From Hyphomonas sp. (GTDB lineage Bacteria; Pseudomonadota; Alphaproteobacteria; Caulobacterales; Hyphomonadaceae): a stretch of 64,000 bases of DNA. Position 1 is the first letter of the stretch, and every line of letters begins with the position of its first letter. Made by a program: the position numbers and the translations under genes. The notes below the pieces were generated by a model, which was not told where the DNA came from, ran no database searches, and worked only from the letters and a program-made list of their open reading frames with translations. Positions 36,577 through 46,800 of this stretch are shown in pieces. The DNA lies in contig PACZ01000004.1 of the NCBI GenBank assembly GCA_002700305.1, positions 1 to 64,000 on the forward strand, written 5' to 3'.

Positions 36577-37341
36577 TTATTGATCGGCCGGCAGCACTTT
36601 GGCGTGGGCAAAGGCGTCTGCATCCACATCGATCAACAGGCTGCCATCACCGTCACCCTGTTCGATGGTCAGCGTATCGGCATCGACGACGAATTTCGTC
36701 GTTGCGGCGAGGCCGTCAGAGATGACGACGTATTCCGGCGTGCCGTCCGTTTTCATGATGAAATCGTTCACCCGGGCAAGCGTGTCACCAAAGGCCAGCG
36801 AAGCCGTCGTGCCCATCGCTTCGGATGCCAGGCGATAGTCGTCCACGCCGTTCTGTTCAAATTCCGGGAGGCTTTCCAGCGACGCTTCAGAATAGGTCAC
36901 GCGTACGTCCGGCTCGCCCTCGTCGGCGACGTTCTCAATCGTCGCGCTGTCGAACCCGATGGCATGAAGCGTGCCGCCGACACCGGCCACACCGCCTTCA
37001 CGGACGATCAGTTTCGGCGTGTCACCAGCTTCGCCAATCCAGACATCTGCCACGGTGGCGATTTCCTCGCCGACGGGGTTCAGGACTTCAGATCCGATCA
37101 GGCTGGAAGCGAACAGCTCATCCGGCGCCATTGTGTATGTGTCGCGGGCTGCGGGCTCAATTTCGGCCCGGGTCATTTCTTTCAGGTCAGCAGCGTGTTC
37201 GTCCTTGACCTGGTCCGGCGTGGCCGCTGCCGTTTCCATTGCCACCGGCGGCGTTGTCTCTGCATGGCTGGCCGCTTGCGAACAGGCGGCGGTGCCCATC
37301 ATCAGGGCGATCGCGGAGGCGGTAAAAAGAAGGGGTTTCAT
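36577..37341 (-). CDS. PRC-barrel domain lipoprotein
   Basis: 254 residues from ATG 37341 (AAGGACG upstream). It has a lipoprotein signal with lipobox TAAC, a spacer rich in Ala, Thr and Glu, and two PRC-barrel-like repeats: about 55-135 (SSLIGSEVLNPVGEEIATVADVWIGEAGDTPKLIVREGG) and about 170-240 (FGDTLARVNDFIMKTDGTPEYVVISDG). PRC barrels are beta-barrel modules that bind proteins or RNA; periplasmic lipoprotein versions are common in alphaproteobacteria with unknown roles. It stands between the YqeY gene and dnaG, but a terminator follows it. Confidence 0.85.
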   Translation of the reverse strand: MKPLLFTASAIALMMGTAACSQAASHAETTPPVAMETAAATPDQVKDEHAADLKEMTRAEIEPAARDTYTMAPDELFASSLIGSEVLNPVGEEIATVADVWIGEAGDTPKLIVREGGVAGVGGTLHAIGFDSATIENVADEGEPDVRVTYSEASLESLPEFEQNGVDDYRLASEAMGTTASLAFGDTLARVNDFIMKTDGTPEYVVISDGLAATTKFVVDADTLTIEQGDGDGSLLIDVDADAFAHAKVLPADQ

Positions 37342-37428
37342 GTGGTCGTCCTTTCCATGGCTTGTGCGGGAAAGAACGGGCACGTGCTTCGGAATGTTCC
37401 GAAGGTTAAGAAGGTTTCACTGAAGGGA

Positions 37429-37899
37429 TCAGCTGGCGCGTGAAAGCGCCTTGCGGACAGCCTTGCCGGCGGCGCCGGTCTCGATCAGGCCGGGATAACG
37501 CTCCTTGAGCGCGCTCATGCAGCGGCCGAGATCCTTGAGCTTCGAGGCACCAAGGTCCGTCACGATCTCATCCACGGCCGAGTCCAGGGCCTTGCCCTGC
37601 AGGGGAACCGGCAGGAATTGCTGGATGATCTCAATTTCCTCACGCTCGCGGATGGCTTCTTCGAGCCGGCCAGCATCTTCATGCTCGCGGGCTGCCACTT
37701 CGCGCTGGGCGACCATGGTCTCGAGCACGCGCCGAACATCGGCATCCGGGCAGCCTTCGCCTGCCCCGCGCCCGCGGGCACACACGTCCCGGTCGCGCAC
37801 GGCGCAATCGATCAGGCGCAGCGTCGCAAGACGAACGCCTGGCTGGCCCTGCTCAATTTCTGATTTGAGGGCATTTGCAATGCGCGCCTTAAGCGACAT
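37429..37899 (-). CDS. GatB/YqeY domain protein
   Basis: 156 residues, YqeY family, similar to the tRNA-binding tail of GatB. It starts MSLKARIANALKSEIEQGQPGVRLATLRLIDCAVRDRD and ends in the YqeY core (REREEIEIIQQFLPVPL, GRCMSALKERYPGLIETGAAGKAVRKAL). In many alphaproteobacteria it lies directly before dnaG-rpoD; here the PRC-barrel gene intervenes. ATG 37899 fits family starts; upstream ATGs are in frame but not conserved. Three extra cysteines (CARGRGAGEGC region) are unusual. Divergent from carA. Confidence 0.9.
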   Translation of the reverse strand: MSLKARIANALKSEIEQGQPGVRLATLRLIDCAVRDRDVCARGRGAGEGCPDADVRRVLETMVAQREVAAREHEDAGRLEEAIREREEIEIIQQFLPVPLQGKALDSAVDEIVTDLGASKLKDLGRCMSALKERYPGLIETGAAGKAVRKALSRAS

Positions 37900-38059
37900 C
37901 AATCCACTCACATCTTCTCGGCCCATGCCGTGATTTGCCTCATATTGCCCTGCCGCATCACTCGCTTGACGCCGCAGAGACTCCGCCCCAATACACCGGA
38001 CGAACTTCATGCGGATGGGTTAACGAGACCCTACGCGGCGTCCGGGAGGTGTGACAAAT

Positions 38060-39247
38060 ATGTCCTACATGGCCAAAACTCAAGCGGTGACATCAGCCAC
38101 CGGAGCAATTGCCCTCGCAGACGGCACCGTTTTCCTGGGTCACGGAACAGGAGCAGAAGGCATCCACACCGGAGAATTGTGTTTTAATACAGCGATTACG
38201 GGCTATCAGGAGATCCTGACCGACCCGTCCTACGCCTCGCAAATCGTCCTCTTCACATTTCCCCATATCGGCAATGTCGGCGCCAATGGCGAAGACAATG
38301 AAGAGTCCTCAGACCCCGCTTCCCATGCGGCCCGGGGCGCCATTTTCCGCGAGCCGATCACCGCGCCTTCGAACTGGCGGTCCACCGAAACCTTCGAATC
38401 ATGGCTGCAGAAACGCGGCATTGTCGGCCTTTCGGGCGTCGATACCCGCGCGATCACGCGGCTGATCCGCGAAAAAGGCATGCAAAAGGCGGCTATCTGC
38501 CACCAGCCTGGCGGAAATATCGACCTTGATGCGCTGATTGAGACAGCCCGCGCCTGGGAAGGCCTGGAGACAGCTGACCTGGCGGCTGATGTCGATACGA
38601 ACACTGAATTCGAGAACTCCGAGAGCCTCTGGCAGCCGGAAACCGGTTACGGGCACCTCGATGCGCCTGGCTTCCATGTCGTCGTGGTCGATTTCGGTGT
38701 CAAAAAGAACATCCTGCGCAATCTGGCCAATGTCGGCGTGCGCGCGACCGTGGTGAACGGCGACGCCTCATTTGAGGACATCGCCTCGCACAAGCCGGAT
38801 GGCGTGGTATTCTCCAACGGCCCCGGTGATCCGGCGGCAACGATCCAGCGCTCCGGCGACATGATCCGCGCCGTCATCGACAGCGGCCTGCCGATCCTCG
38901 GGATCTGCCTCGGTCACCAGCTGCTGGCCCTCGCCCTTGGCGCAAAGACAATGAAAATGGCGCAGGGCCATCACGGTGCAAACCATCCGGTGAAGGACCT
39001 CTCCACCGGCAAGGTCGAGATCGTGTCGATGAACCATGGTTTCACGGTTGACCCGGCCACCCTGCCCTCCGGCGTGGAAGAGAGCCACCGCTCGCTGTTC
39101 GATGGAACCAATTCGGGCCTCGCTGTAAAGGACCGGCCGATCATCTCGGTTCAGCATCACCCCGAAGCCAGCCCCGGCCCGCAGGACAGTTTCTACCTGT
39201 TCCAGCGGTTTGCGGATCTGATGGATCAACACCGGGCCGGAAAATAG
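38060..39247 (+). CDS. carA: Carbamoyl-phosphate synthase small subunit
   Basis: 395 residues; the glutaminase subunit that feeds ammonia to CarB for pyrimidine and arginine synthesis. The N-terminal domain has [37 protein letters not shown]. The class I amidotransferase domain has the nucleophile Cys in [15 protein letters not shown] and the His-Glu pair in [13 protein letters not shown] 38060 has GGGAGGT upstream; GTG 38051 is too close to that site. carB follows 4.5 kb downstream rather than adjacent. Confidence 0.97.
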   Translation: MSYMAKTQAVTSATGAIALADGTVFLGHGTGAEGIHTGELCFNTAITGYQEILTDPSYASQIVLFTFPHIGNVGANGEDNEESSDPASHAARGAIFREPITAPSNWRSTETFESWLQKRGIVGLSGVDTRAITRLIREKGMQKAAICHQPGGNIDLDALIETARAWEGLETADLAADVDTNTEFENSESLWQPETGYGHLDAPGFHVVVVDFGVKKNILRNLANVGVRATVVNGDASFEDIASHKPDGVVFSNGPGDPAATIQRSGDMIRAVIDSGLPILGICLGHQLLALALGAKTMKMAQGHHGANHPVKDLSTGKVEIVSMNHGFTVDPATLPSGVEESHRSLFDGTNSGLAVKDRPIISVQHHPEASPGPQDSFYLFQRFADLMDQHRAGK

Positions 39248-39273
39248 TCCGCCCCCTTTGAAAGTTCAGGGCC

Positions 39274-39945
39274 ATGACGGCCATTGCCTGTGAGGCCCCA
39301 TTGCCCGGCGACAATCGCCTGGGCGCAATTTTGGGTGACCTGTCCTCAAAGGGCTGGAGCTGGCAGCCGCACATGCTGCCGGACTCATTGTATCATGCCC
39401 TGCGCGCAGAAGTTCTGGCAGCCAATTCAGAGGACGATCTGGCGCCCGCCGGGATCGGCCGGGAAACCGACTATCAGCTGGACAGAACGATCCGCAAATC
39501 CCGGATTGCCTGGATGGATGGCTCGACCCCCGCGCAGGCAGGTTTCCTGCAGTGGGCGGAACAGCTGCGCCTGTCTCTCAATCAAGCACTCATGATCGGC
39601 ATGTTCGAATTCGAGGCCTGTTTCGCGGTTTACCGGCCAGGCGAATTCTACGACCGCCACCTCGACAGCTTTGAAGGCGCCCGCAACCGGGTGGTCTCTC
39701 TGGTCGTCTACCTGAATGATGACTGGCACGCCGAGAATGGCGGTGCGCTCGTGGTCTGGCCGGAAGGGGCCGACGAGGCCGCAGAGCCCGCCGCGCGCCT
39801 GCTGCCGGAGAAGGCCGGGGTTGTGTTCATGCTGTCGGAAACTGTTCCGCATGCCGTTGAAGTGACACATGCATCCCGTTTCGGCATTGCGGCCTGGTGG
39901 CGTGTGAACCCGTCCATTCAGGGACACATCGATCCGCTCGCCTAG
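39274..39945 (+). CDS. 2-oxoglutarate/Fe(II) oxygenase, prolyl-4-hydroxylase-like
   Basis: 223 residues. The iron-binding triad is visible: His129-x-Asp131 (YDRHLD) and His193 (VPHAVEV), with Arg202 (SRFGI) for 2-oxoglutarate. The surrounding sequence (FEACFAVYRPGEFYDRHLDSF, RVVSLVVYLNDDW, ENGGALVVW) matches the bacterial SM-20/PHD-type subfamily. The target could be a protein proline, such as on a translation factor; that is inference. It starts 26 bases after carA and ends overlapping the convergent TetR gene by four bases. Confidence 0.88.
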   Translation: MTAIACEAPLPGDNRLGAILGDLSSKGWSWQPHMLPDSLYHALRAEVLAANSEDDLAPAGIGRETDYQLDRTIRKSRIAWMDGSTPAQAGFLQWAEQLRLSLNQALMIGMFEFEACFAVYRPGEFYDRHLDSFEGARNRVVSLVVYLNDDWHAENGGALVVWPEGADEAAEPAARLLPEKAGVVFMLSETVPHAVEVTHASRFGIAAWWRVNPSIQGHIDPLA

Positions 39946-40529
39946 TTCAGGTTTCGAACCATGATTTCGAAGGCCTCATAGACCTCGTCGGGGCTCAGCC
40001 CGTCGACCCCTTCGGCAAGCGCAAACCCGGCTCCATTGAGCGCCGACTGAATGAGGACCGCGTAGGAGTTCACACGGCGCGGATCGATCCGGCCCCGCTC
40101 TGCAAGCACTTCAATCGCCCTGTGGACGTTGCTTTGACCAAGGTCGCGATTGGACTCGTACCAACCCTGAAGACCAAGCACGACCGGCCCTTCATATAGC
40201 ACGATCTTGAAGTATTCCGGGCGGGCAGCCCATTTGAGATAGACCCGGGCGCCGGTCAGAAACTGAATATAGGGATCATCCTCCCCACTCATCTTGCGCG
40301 CTTCGGATAGAGCCTCCTCTCCCATCCGGGTTTGCAGGTCTGTCCAGACCTCGCGGAACAGATCGAGCTTGCTGGGGAAGTGGTGGAAAAGTGCGCCTTT
40401 CGTAACGCCGGCTTCAGAAACGATGCTGGCGATGCTGGCATTATATCCGTCTTCGGCAAATCTGTGCCGGGCCGCCTCAAGGATGGCGGCGCGCGTAATC
40501 TCAGCCTGTTCTGCAGTTCGCCTTGGCAT
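39942..40529 (-). CDS. TetR/AcrR family transcriptional regulator
   Basis: 195 residues. The N-terminal helix-turn-helix is classic: ILEAARHRFAEDGYNASIASIVSEAGVTKGALFHHFPSKLDLFREVW. The ligand domain includes DPYIQFLTGARVYLKWAARPEYFKIVLYEGPVVLG. An inverted repeat TACCA-A-TGGTA lies 29-39 bases upstream of its start and is a likely autoregulatory site. The regulated genes are not clear; no transporter is adjacent. Confidence 0.92.
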   Translation of the reverse strand: MPRRTAEQAEITRAAILEAARHRFAEDGYNASIASIVSEAGVTKGALFHHFPSKLDLFREVWTDLQTRMGEEALSEARKMSGEDDPYIQFLTGARVYLKWAARPEYFKIVLYEGPVVLGLQGWYESNRDLGQSNVHRAIEVLAERGRIDPRRVNSYAVLIQSALNGAGFALAEGVDGLSPDEVYEAFEIMVRNLN

Positions 40530-40557
40530 AGGGCATTTTTTCGTTGCTGCCCTATCA

Positions 40558-40568
40558 TACCAATGGTA
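40558..40568. promoter_or_regulatory. Candidate TetR operator
   Basis: TACCA-A-TGGTA inverted repeat within ATACCAATGGTAC, just upstream of the TetR gene start at 40529. The size and place suit a TetR half-site pair. Confidence 0.5.
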
Positions 40569-40680
40569 CGTAACTTTTCAAAGCGCTTCGGAGACTTTTC
40601 CTTGCCCGGAGCACCCTTTTGGAACCGCGTATGTATTGTGCTGGGTGGGACTGGCCGCAGGCTAGCGCGGGACGCCAACG

Positions 40681-40718
40681 AACTGCGCCCGCCTGAAAAG
40701 GCCTGGGCGCAGTTTTGT
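40681..40718 (+). terminator. Strong plus-strand hairpin in the TetR / M48 gap
   Basis: Perfect 10-bp outer stem AACTGCGCCC / GGGCGCAGTT, inner stem GCCT/AGGC with GAAA tetraloop, then TTTTGTGT. It looks like a Rho-independent terminator on the plus strand, yet both flanking genes are on the minus strand. It may end an unannotated short RNA. Confidence 0.55.
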
Positions 40719-40771
40719 GTCGGGCGGTCATTCGAAACAATTGGCCGGACCCGACTCCCGGCTGGCAATCT

Positions 40772-41743
40772 CTAGCGAAGCGGTCCGCATCGGCGCTCGA
40801 ATTCGGCGATCGCGTCAGGCATCCATTTGCGGAAATTCTCCGCACGCGTCTCGCTGGCCGGGTGCGTGCTCATCCATTCGGGCGGTCGCTGGCCACCGCC
40901 GATCTTCCCCATGCGCTGCCACAGTTCCGGCGCCTCACGCGGGTCGTAACAGGCCCGTACCAGCAGATCGAGGCCGATCTTGTCCGCCTCGGTCTCGTGC
41001 TCGCGGGAAAATTTGAGCATCCCGCCTTGAGCGGCGATCCCGAAGGCCTGCATGATCGCGCGTTGCTGTGAGGGGTCCATGTCTCCCATCGACATGCCGA
41101 CAGCCACCTGTCCGACCTGCATCACCTGCTGCTGGCTCATCCGCTCTGCCCCGTGATGGGCGAGCGCGTGACCTATCTCATGCCCCATCACCACGGCCAG
41201 CTTGTCCGGGTCGGCCAGATCATCCAGATCGACCCGGCCATTATAGTCACCGGTGATGTCCAGAATGCCGGTATAGACCGCAACATATCCGCCCGGCAGG
41301 CAGAAGGCGTTCGGCGTTGCTGACTGGACGACATAATAGGTCCAGTCGAATGTCTCTGCGACCGGCGTGAAGGCATAGCCCTCATCCAGCAATTCCCGCT
41401 CAAGCTCGACCGCGGCCGCCTGGAGCCGTGCCCCGATCTCGCGCACTGTGGCGGTCAGCTGCGCCGCCTCTCCCGAACAGTTCCCGCCCGCACATAATAC
41501 CGTGTTGCCCTGACTCTGCTCCTGATTGAGGATCTGCAGATAGGATTGCTGGCCCAGCTCGACCTCCCGCTCGACCGGGATCGTGTTCAGTTGTGTCCGT
41601 CCGGAAAACGGCACAGGCTTCTGGTTCATCTGCCAGTAGAGGAAGAGCCCGATGGCGGCGATCAGCAGTAAGCCAAAGCGGCTGCGCAGAAGACGCGCGA
41701 TCCCTCCACCGCCTCGATACATCCCGCCTGGTTGTGTCGGCAT
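40772..41743 (-). CDS. M48-type zinc metallopeptidase
   Basis: 323 residues. N-terminal membrane anchor at about 23-37 (FGLLLIAAIGLFLYW), then a periplasmic M48 domain with H188-E-I-G-H192, the second zinc side in REHETEADKIGLDLL, and SATPNAFCLPGGYVAVYTGIL, a typical M48C element. A pair of cysteines (Cys84, Cys89) lies in the N-terminal part. The relatives include BepA/LoiP-type outer membrane quality control proteases. Start ATG 41743 has GAGGGGC upstream; the long frame open further upstream is a shadow. Confidence 0.92.
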   Translation of the reverse strand: MPTQPGGMYRGGGGIARLLRSRFGLLLIAAIGLFLYWQMNQKPVPFSGRTQLNTIPVEREVELGQQSYLQILNQEQSQGNTVLCAGGNCSGEAAQLTATVREIGARLQAAAVELERELLDEGYAFTPVAETFDWTYYVVQSATPNAFCLPGGYVAVYTGILDITGDYNGRVDLDDLADPDKLAVVMGHEIGHALAHHGAERMSQQQVMQVGQVAVGMSMGDMDPSQQRAIMQAFGIAAQGGMLKFSREHETEADKIGLDLLVRACYDPREAPELWQRMGKIGGGQRPPEWMSTHPASETRAENFRKWMPDAIAEFERRCGPLR

Positions 41744-41863
41744 GCGCACGCCCCTCGTCCTCCACAATCCTGAGTGTCTCTTCCCTGTTAGCGGACCCCG
41801 CTGATCTGGAAAAGCACCCGCCGCACGCTTTGCGTTCCCCGCCGGACCGATTATGTAGCGATC

Positions 41864-42601
41864 ATGACTGAGACACCTGCCAACCAGCCCAAGCTCGAGA
41901 TCCGGATTATCCCGGTCACGCCCCTGCAGCAGAATACGTCCATGATCTGGTCGACCGAGACCAAGGAAGGCGTTTTCGTCGACCCGGGTGGTGAGATCGA
42001 CAAGCTGATGGGCGCTGCAGAACAGTTCGGCGTGAAGATTGTCGCGGTCTGGCTGACCCACGGCCATATGGACCACGCAGGCGCTGCTGCGGCCGTGGCA
42101 GAGCGGACCGGCTGTCCCATCATCGGCCCGCACGAGGACGACCAGTGGCTGCTGGATGAGATCGAAACGCAGGGCGCAAAATACGGCATCAAGGACGGCC
42201 GGAACGTCAAACCGGACCGGTATCTGCACGATGGCGATGTCCTCGACCTGGCCGGCAACAAGTTTGGCGTCGTGCATACGCCCGGGCACACGCCGGGCCA
42301 TGTGGTGATCTATTCCCAGGAGGGCGGACTCGCCTTTGTCGGCGATGTGCTTTTCCGCGGCTCGGTCGGACGGACGGATTTTCCGCGCGGCAATCATCAG
42401 CAGCTGATCGACTCGATCACCGGCAAGCTCTGGCCGCTCGGCGAGCAGATGCGCTTCGTGCCCGGCCACGGCCCGCTCTCGACCTTCGGACAAGAGCGTC
42501 AGGACAACCCGTTCGTCGCTGACGCGGTCACCGGCTACGAGGGCACCGAGAAACAGGCTCCGGACGAGATCAGCCAGAAGCTTTCCAAGCGCTGGAGCTG
42601 A
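41864..42601 (+). CDS. Metallo-beta-lactamase fold hydrolase (GloB/YcbL-like)
   Basis: 245 residues, MBL-fold glyoxalase II-like hydrolase. The zinc motif THGHMDHAG is near residue 66, and HTPGHTPGHVVI, FVGDVLFRGSVGRTDFP and the late His in FVPGHGPLS complete the site. The length and motif spacing are like YcbL or GloC, type II glyoxalase-like enzymes, rather than classical GloB. Divergent from the M48 gene; likely monocistronic. Confidence 0.9.
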   Translation: MTETPANQPKLEIRIIPVTPLQQNTSMIWSTETKEGVFVDPGGEIDKLMGAAEQFGVKIVAVWLTHGHMDHAGAAAAVAERTGCPIIGPHEDDQWLLDEIETQGAKYGIKDGRNVKPDRYLHDGDVLDLAGNKFGVVHTPGHTPGHVVIYSQEGGLAFVGDVLFRGSVGRTDFPRGNHQQLIDSITGKLWPLGEQMRFVPGHGPLSTFGQERQDNPFVADAVTGYEGTEKQAPDEISQKLSKRWS

Positions 42602-42700
42602 CGGGTCCGGTCAAGTCTCTGAATTCATTGTAATGTTGTACGGGGAACCGGCCCGGGGGCCAACCGTTGTTGCGGTCATAGCCACCCGAAAGGACCCGAT

Positions 42701-43039
42701 ATGACCCTCCCAGTGAAACTGATGGCCATTGGTGCCAGCGCAGCCATTCTGGCTGCCTGTACTTCTACCGGCACAACCGAACGCAACGCAGCCTATGGCG
42801 CTGCCGCAGGGGCCGTTGCAGGCGCCGTGATCGGCAACAATGTCGGCGATGGCGATGCGGAACGCGGCGCCATCATCGGTGGTGCACTTGGCGGCGCAGC
42901 CGGCGCAGCGAAAGGCTGCACGGAGGCCGAAGACTGCGACATGCCCGGTGTGAAAGACCAGGAAACCGAGCGAGATTCCGACGGTGACGGCGTGGCAAAC
43001 GCCTATGACCGCTACCCTTATGACCGCTCGCGCTGGTAA
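42701..43039 (+). CDS. Glycine-zipper lipoprotein
   Basis: 112 residues. Lipoprotein signal with lipobox LAAC (acylated Cys near 20). Then a glycine zipper (AAYGAAAGAVAGAVIGNNVGDGDAERGAIIGGALGGAAGAAKG), as in SlyB/YMGG outer membrane proteins, and a disulfide-capable pair C-x-x-x-x-C. The C-terminus has a calcium-binding thrombospondin-3-like motif (DSDGDGVANAYDRYPYD). AAAGGACC precedes the ATG. Outer membrane localisation is likely. Confidence 0.9.
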   Translation: MTLPVKLMAIGASAAILAACTSTGTTERNAAYGAAAGAVAGAVIGNNVGDGDAERGAIIGGALGGAAGAAKGCTEAEDCDMPGVKDQETERDSDGDGVANAYDRYPYDRSRW

Positions 43040-43061
43040 CCCGCGGCACAATTAACTGACC

Positions 43062-43095
43062 GACGGCCCCGTTCCAGGTGAACGGGGTCGTCCTT
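43062..43095 (+). terminator. Hairpin after the glycine-zipper lipoprotein
   Basis: GAC..CCCCGTTC / GAACGGGG..GTC stem followed by CCTTT. The T tract is short, so efficiency is uncertain. Confidence 0.55.
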
Positions 43096-43205
43096 TGCCG
43101 GCACTCAAAAAAAGCGACAGGAATGCAAAACTAAATGGGAACCAGATCCACCTTGGCGCGTTTCTGACGGACTGTATCTGTAGCGGTTTGCTCAAGGAGT
43201 GCGGC

Positions 43206-43685
43206 ATGGCCCCACCTCACCTGTCTTCGACATTGTCTGTTTTGACACAGCGGGAACCCACCTCCCCCGAAACGGAGGTGAGGACCCGTGTCTTCGCCTG
43301 GTGCTCTGCGTGGAGCAGCATCGACGGCAAGCTGCCTACCGAAAAGCTACGCGAAATTGTCACAGACGGCCCAGTCCGGATGGTAACGGATTTCGGAGGG
43401 CACATGACAGTCAATGTTTCGCTCGGCTCTTATTGCGCCTTCTGGTCGTCACTGGTGTCGGAGACCTTCTGCGAATGGTCCCTCATGATCGATTCCCCGA
43501 TTGATGTGACGATCTCCGGCGATATGGCCGTAGCGGAGTTCCACACGCGCCTTCAGGGAATGACGCATGAGAACGACGGGAAATCCCAACGCCAGCATTC
43601 CCGGCAAATGTTCGAATACGCCCGCGGCGTCTGGCGCCTCGTCCAGGAGCAGACGACAATCGTCCACGAAGAGGCATGTCTCTGA
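43206..43685 (+). CDS. NTF2/SnoaL-like small protein
   Basis: 159 residues from ATG 43206 (AAGGAG upstream; the frame is open further to 43095 but without a site). The pattern of about 120 residues (VFAWCSAWSSIDGKLPTEKLREIVTDGPVRMVTDFGGHMTVNVSLGSYCAFW ... AEFHTRLQGMTHENDGKSQRQHSRQMFEYARGVWRLVQEQTT) looks like the NTF2-like/DUF4440 fold, which is a pocket for small molecules or for dimerisation. No catalytic set can be recognised. Function unknown. Confidence 0.65.
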   Translation: MAPPHLSSTLSVLTQREPTSPETEVRTRVFAWCSAWSSIDGKLPTEKLREIVTDGPVRMVTDFGGHMTVNVSLGSYCAFWSSLVSETFCEWSLMIDSPIDVTISGDMAVAEFHTRLQGMTHENDGKSQRQHSRQMFEYARGVWRLVQEQTTIVHEEACL

Positions 43686-43811
43686 CCTCGTTCAGGCAAA
43701 CAGAAACCACCAACTTACTGCAGCGGGCGCCGACTTTCTGTCCACTCTTACCTTGCCCAAGCCTCCGACTCTGCTATGACGCAGCCGTTTGACCGCGAGG
43801 AGTAGGGGCAC

Positions 43812-46800
43812 ATGCCAAAGCGCACAGATATCAGCTCCATTCTCGTCATTGGCGCCGGACCGATCATCATCGGACAGGCCTGCGAATTCGATTATTCGGG
43901 CGTCCAGGCGGTGAAGGCCCTCAAGGATGAAGGCTACCGCGTCATCCTCGTCAACTCGAATCCGGCCACGATCATGACGGACCCGGGGCTGGCCGACGCG
44001 ACCTATATCGAACCGATCACGCCGGAAATCGTCGAAAAGATCATCATCGAAGAAAAGCCAGATGCGCTGCTGCCCACGATGGGCGGTCAGACCGCGCTGA
44101 ACTGCGCGCTGGACCTGCATTATGCGGGCATTCTGGAGAAGCACGGCGTCGAGCTCATCGGCGCCAAGGCGGACGCCATTGAAATGGCTGAAGACCGCGC
44201 CCTCTTCCGCGAAGCGATGGACCGGATCGGCCTGGAAAATCCGCGCGCGACAATTGTCTCCTCGCCAAGAAAGGCCGACGGCAAATACGACCGGATTGAA
44301 GGTCTTAAGCGCGCCATGGATGCGCTGGAAACCGTTGGTCTGCCCGCCATCATCCGTCCGGCCTTCACGCTCGGCGGCACGGGCGGCGGCGTTGCCTACA
44401 ATGTTGAGGAGTATGAAGAGATCTGCCGCTCGGGCCTCGCGGCGTCTCCCAATGCGCAGATCCTCGTCGACGAGAGCCTGCTCGGCTGGAAAGAATATGA
44501 GATGGAGGTCGTCCGCGACAAGGCGGACAATGCCATCATTATCTGCTCCATCGAGAACATTGACCCGATGGGTGTCCACACCGGCGACTCCATCACCGTC
44601 GCCCCTGCCCTGACCCTCACCGACAAGGAATATCAGGTGATGCGTAACGCGTCGCTTGCCGTGCTGCGCGAGATCGGTGTCGAGACCGGCGGCTCGAATG
44701 TCCAGTTCGCAGTGAACCCCGCAGACGGGCGCCTGGTCGTCATCGAGATGAACCCGCGCGTGTCGCGCTCCTCCGCGCTGGCGTCCAAGGCAACTGGTTT
44801 CCCGATTGCGAAAGTCGCCGCGAAGCTGGCGGTCGGCTACACGCTGGATGAGCTGGACAATGACATCACCGGTGTGACGCCTGCCTCTTTCGAGCCGACC
44901 ATCGACTATGTCGTCACCAAGATCCCGCGTTTCGCTTTCGAAAAGTACAAGGGCACGGAACCCGTCCTGACCACGGCGATGAAGTCCGTCGGCGAGGCGA
45001 TGGCGATTGGCCGGAACTTCAAGGAAAGCCTTCAGAAGGCGCTGAACTCCCTCGAAACGGGGCTGACCGGCCTGAACGAGCTGTCCTTCGAGAATGAAAC
45101 GAAACTGCGCGCTGCTCTGGCGATCCAGTCGCCGGATCGTCTGCGTGTCGTCGCCGAGGCGTTCCGCATGGGTCTCAGCGTCGACGACGTCTACGCCATC
45201 ACATCGATCGACAAATGGTTCCTGCGCCAGATCGAGGAAATTGTCGCCGCAGAGAAAACGATCCGCGCGCAAGGCCTGCCGGATAGCGCGTTCGCAATGA
45301 CCGACCTCAAGGCGATGGGCTTCTCCGACAAGCGCCTCGCTGAACTGACGGGCAACACGGAAGAAGCCGTGCGTGACCAGCGCCACGCGCTGGACGTCCG
45401 CCCGGTTTACAAGCGCATCGACACCTGCGCGGCCGAATTCGCTGCCAAGACGCCTTATCTCTACTCCACCTATGAGCACCCGCTGTTCGGTCAGGAAAAG
45501 GCAGACTGCGAAGCCCTACCGACCGCCCGCGAGAAAGTCGTCATTCTTGGCGGCGGCCCGAACCGGATCGGCCAGGGGATCGAGTTCGACTATTGCTGCT
45601 GCCATGCCGCCTTCGCCATGGAAGACCTCGGCATGGAGTCGATCATGGTGAACTGTAACCCGGAAACGGTGTCTACAGACTATGATACGTCCGCCCGCCT
45701 CTATTTCGAGCCGCTGACCGACGAGCACGTGCTCGAGATCATTCACAAGGAAAGCGGCACCGGCCATCTGCGCGGCGTGATCGTCCAGTTTGGCGGCCAG
45801 ACCCCGCTGAAGCTCGCCAATCCGCTGCATCAGCAGAACATTCCGATCCTCGGGACAAGTCCGGCTTCGATTGACCTGGCCGAAGACCGCGAGCAGTTCG
45901 CTGCCCTCCTGGACAAGCTCGGCATCCAGCAGGCCCCGTCACGAACCGCGCGCAGCGTGGACGAAGCGCAGATCAAGGCGAACGAGATCGGCTACCCGGT
46001 CATGCTCCGGCCGAGCTTCGTGCTTGGCGGCCGTGCCATGGAGATTGCCCGCAACGATGAAGATCTGCGCAAGTTCGCTGCCGAAGCGCTCCAGGTTTCC
46101 GGCGATGCGTCTCTCTTCATCGACCGCTATCTCTCGGACGCCACCGAGGTGGATGTCGATGCGATCTGCGACGGCGAGAACGTCCATGTCGCAGGCATCA
46201 TGGAGCATATCGAGGAAGCCGGCGTGCATTCCGGCGATTCCGCATGTGTGCTTCCGCCCTTCACGCTTTCGCCCGCCCTGCAGGGCCGGCTCGCCGAGCA
46301 GACGATCGCGCTCGCCCGCGCGCTGGACGTGCGTGGACTGATCAACATCCAGTTCGCCGTGAAAGGCGAAGAGATATACGTTCTGGAAGCCAACCCGCGC
46401 GCCAGCCGGACCGTCCCGTTTGTCGCCAAGGCCGTTGGTGCGCCGATTGCCGGCATCGCCGCGAAAGTGATGGCGGGTGAGAAGCTCACCGCGTTTGACC
46501 TGACCCACGCCAATCCGCGCCGGATTGCCGTTAAAGAAGCCGTGTTCCCCTTCGCCCGCTTCCCGGGTGTCGACCCGCAGCTTGGCCCGGAAATGCGCTC
46601 TACCGGCGAAGTCATGGGCTGGGACGATGATTTCGGCACCGCCTTCCTGAAAAGCCAGCTCGGTTGCGGCGTGGTTCTCCCAGCGGAAGGTGCCGTCTTC
46701 ATTTCGGTGAAGGATTCGGACAAGACCGGCGTCATCGAGGCGGCGCGCGAGCTCATCAACCTGGGCTTCACCCTGGTGGCCACGTCTGGCACGGCGGCTC

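Noticed and set aside
40772-42493. Longer 573-residue version of the M48 protease
   Set aside because: The extra N-terminus is the antisense of the metallo-beta-lactamase gene; ATG 41743 with its ribosome site and membrane anchor is the proper start.
43692-45479. 595-codon open frame antisense to carB
   Set aside because: carB is unambiguous; the antisense product is Arg/Asp/Val-rich shadow sequence without domains.
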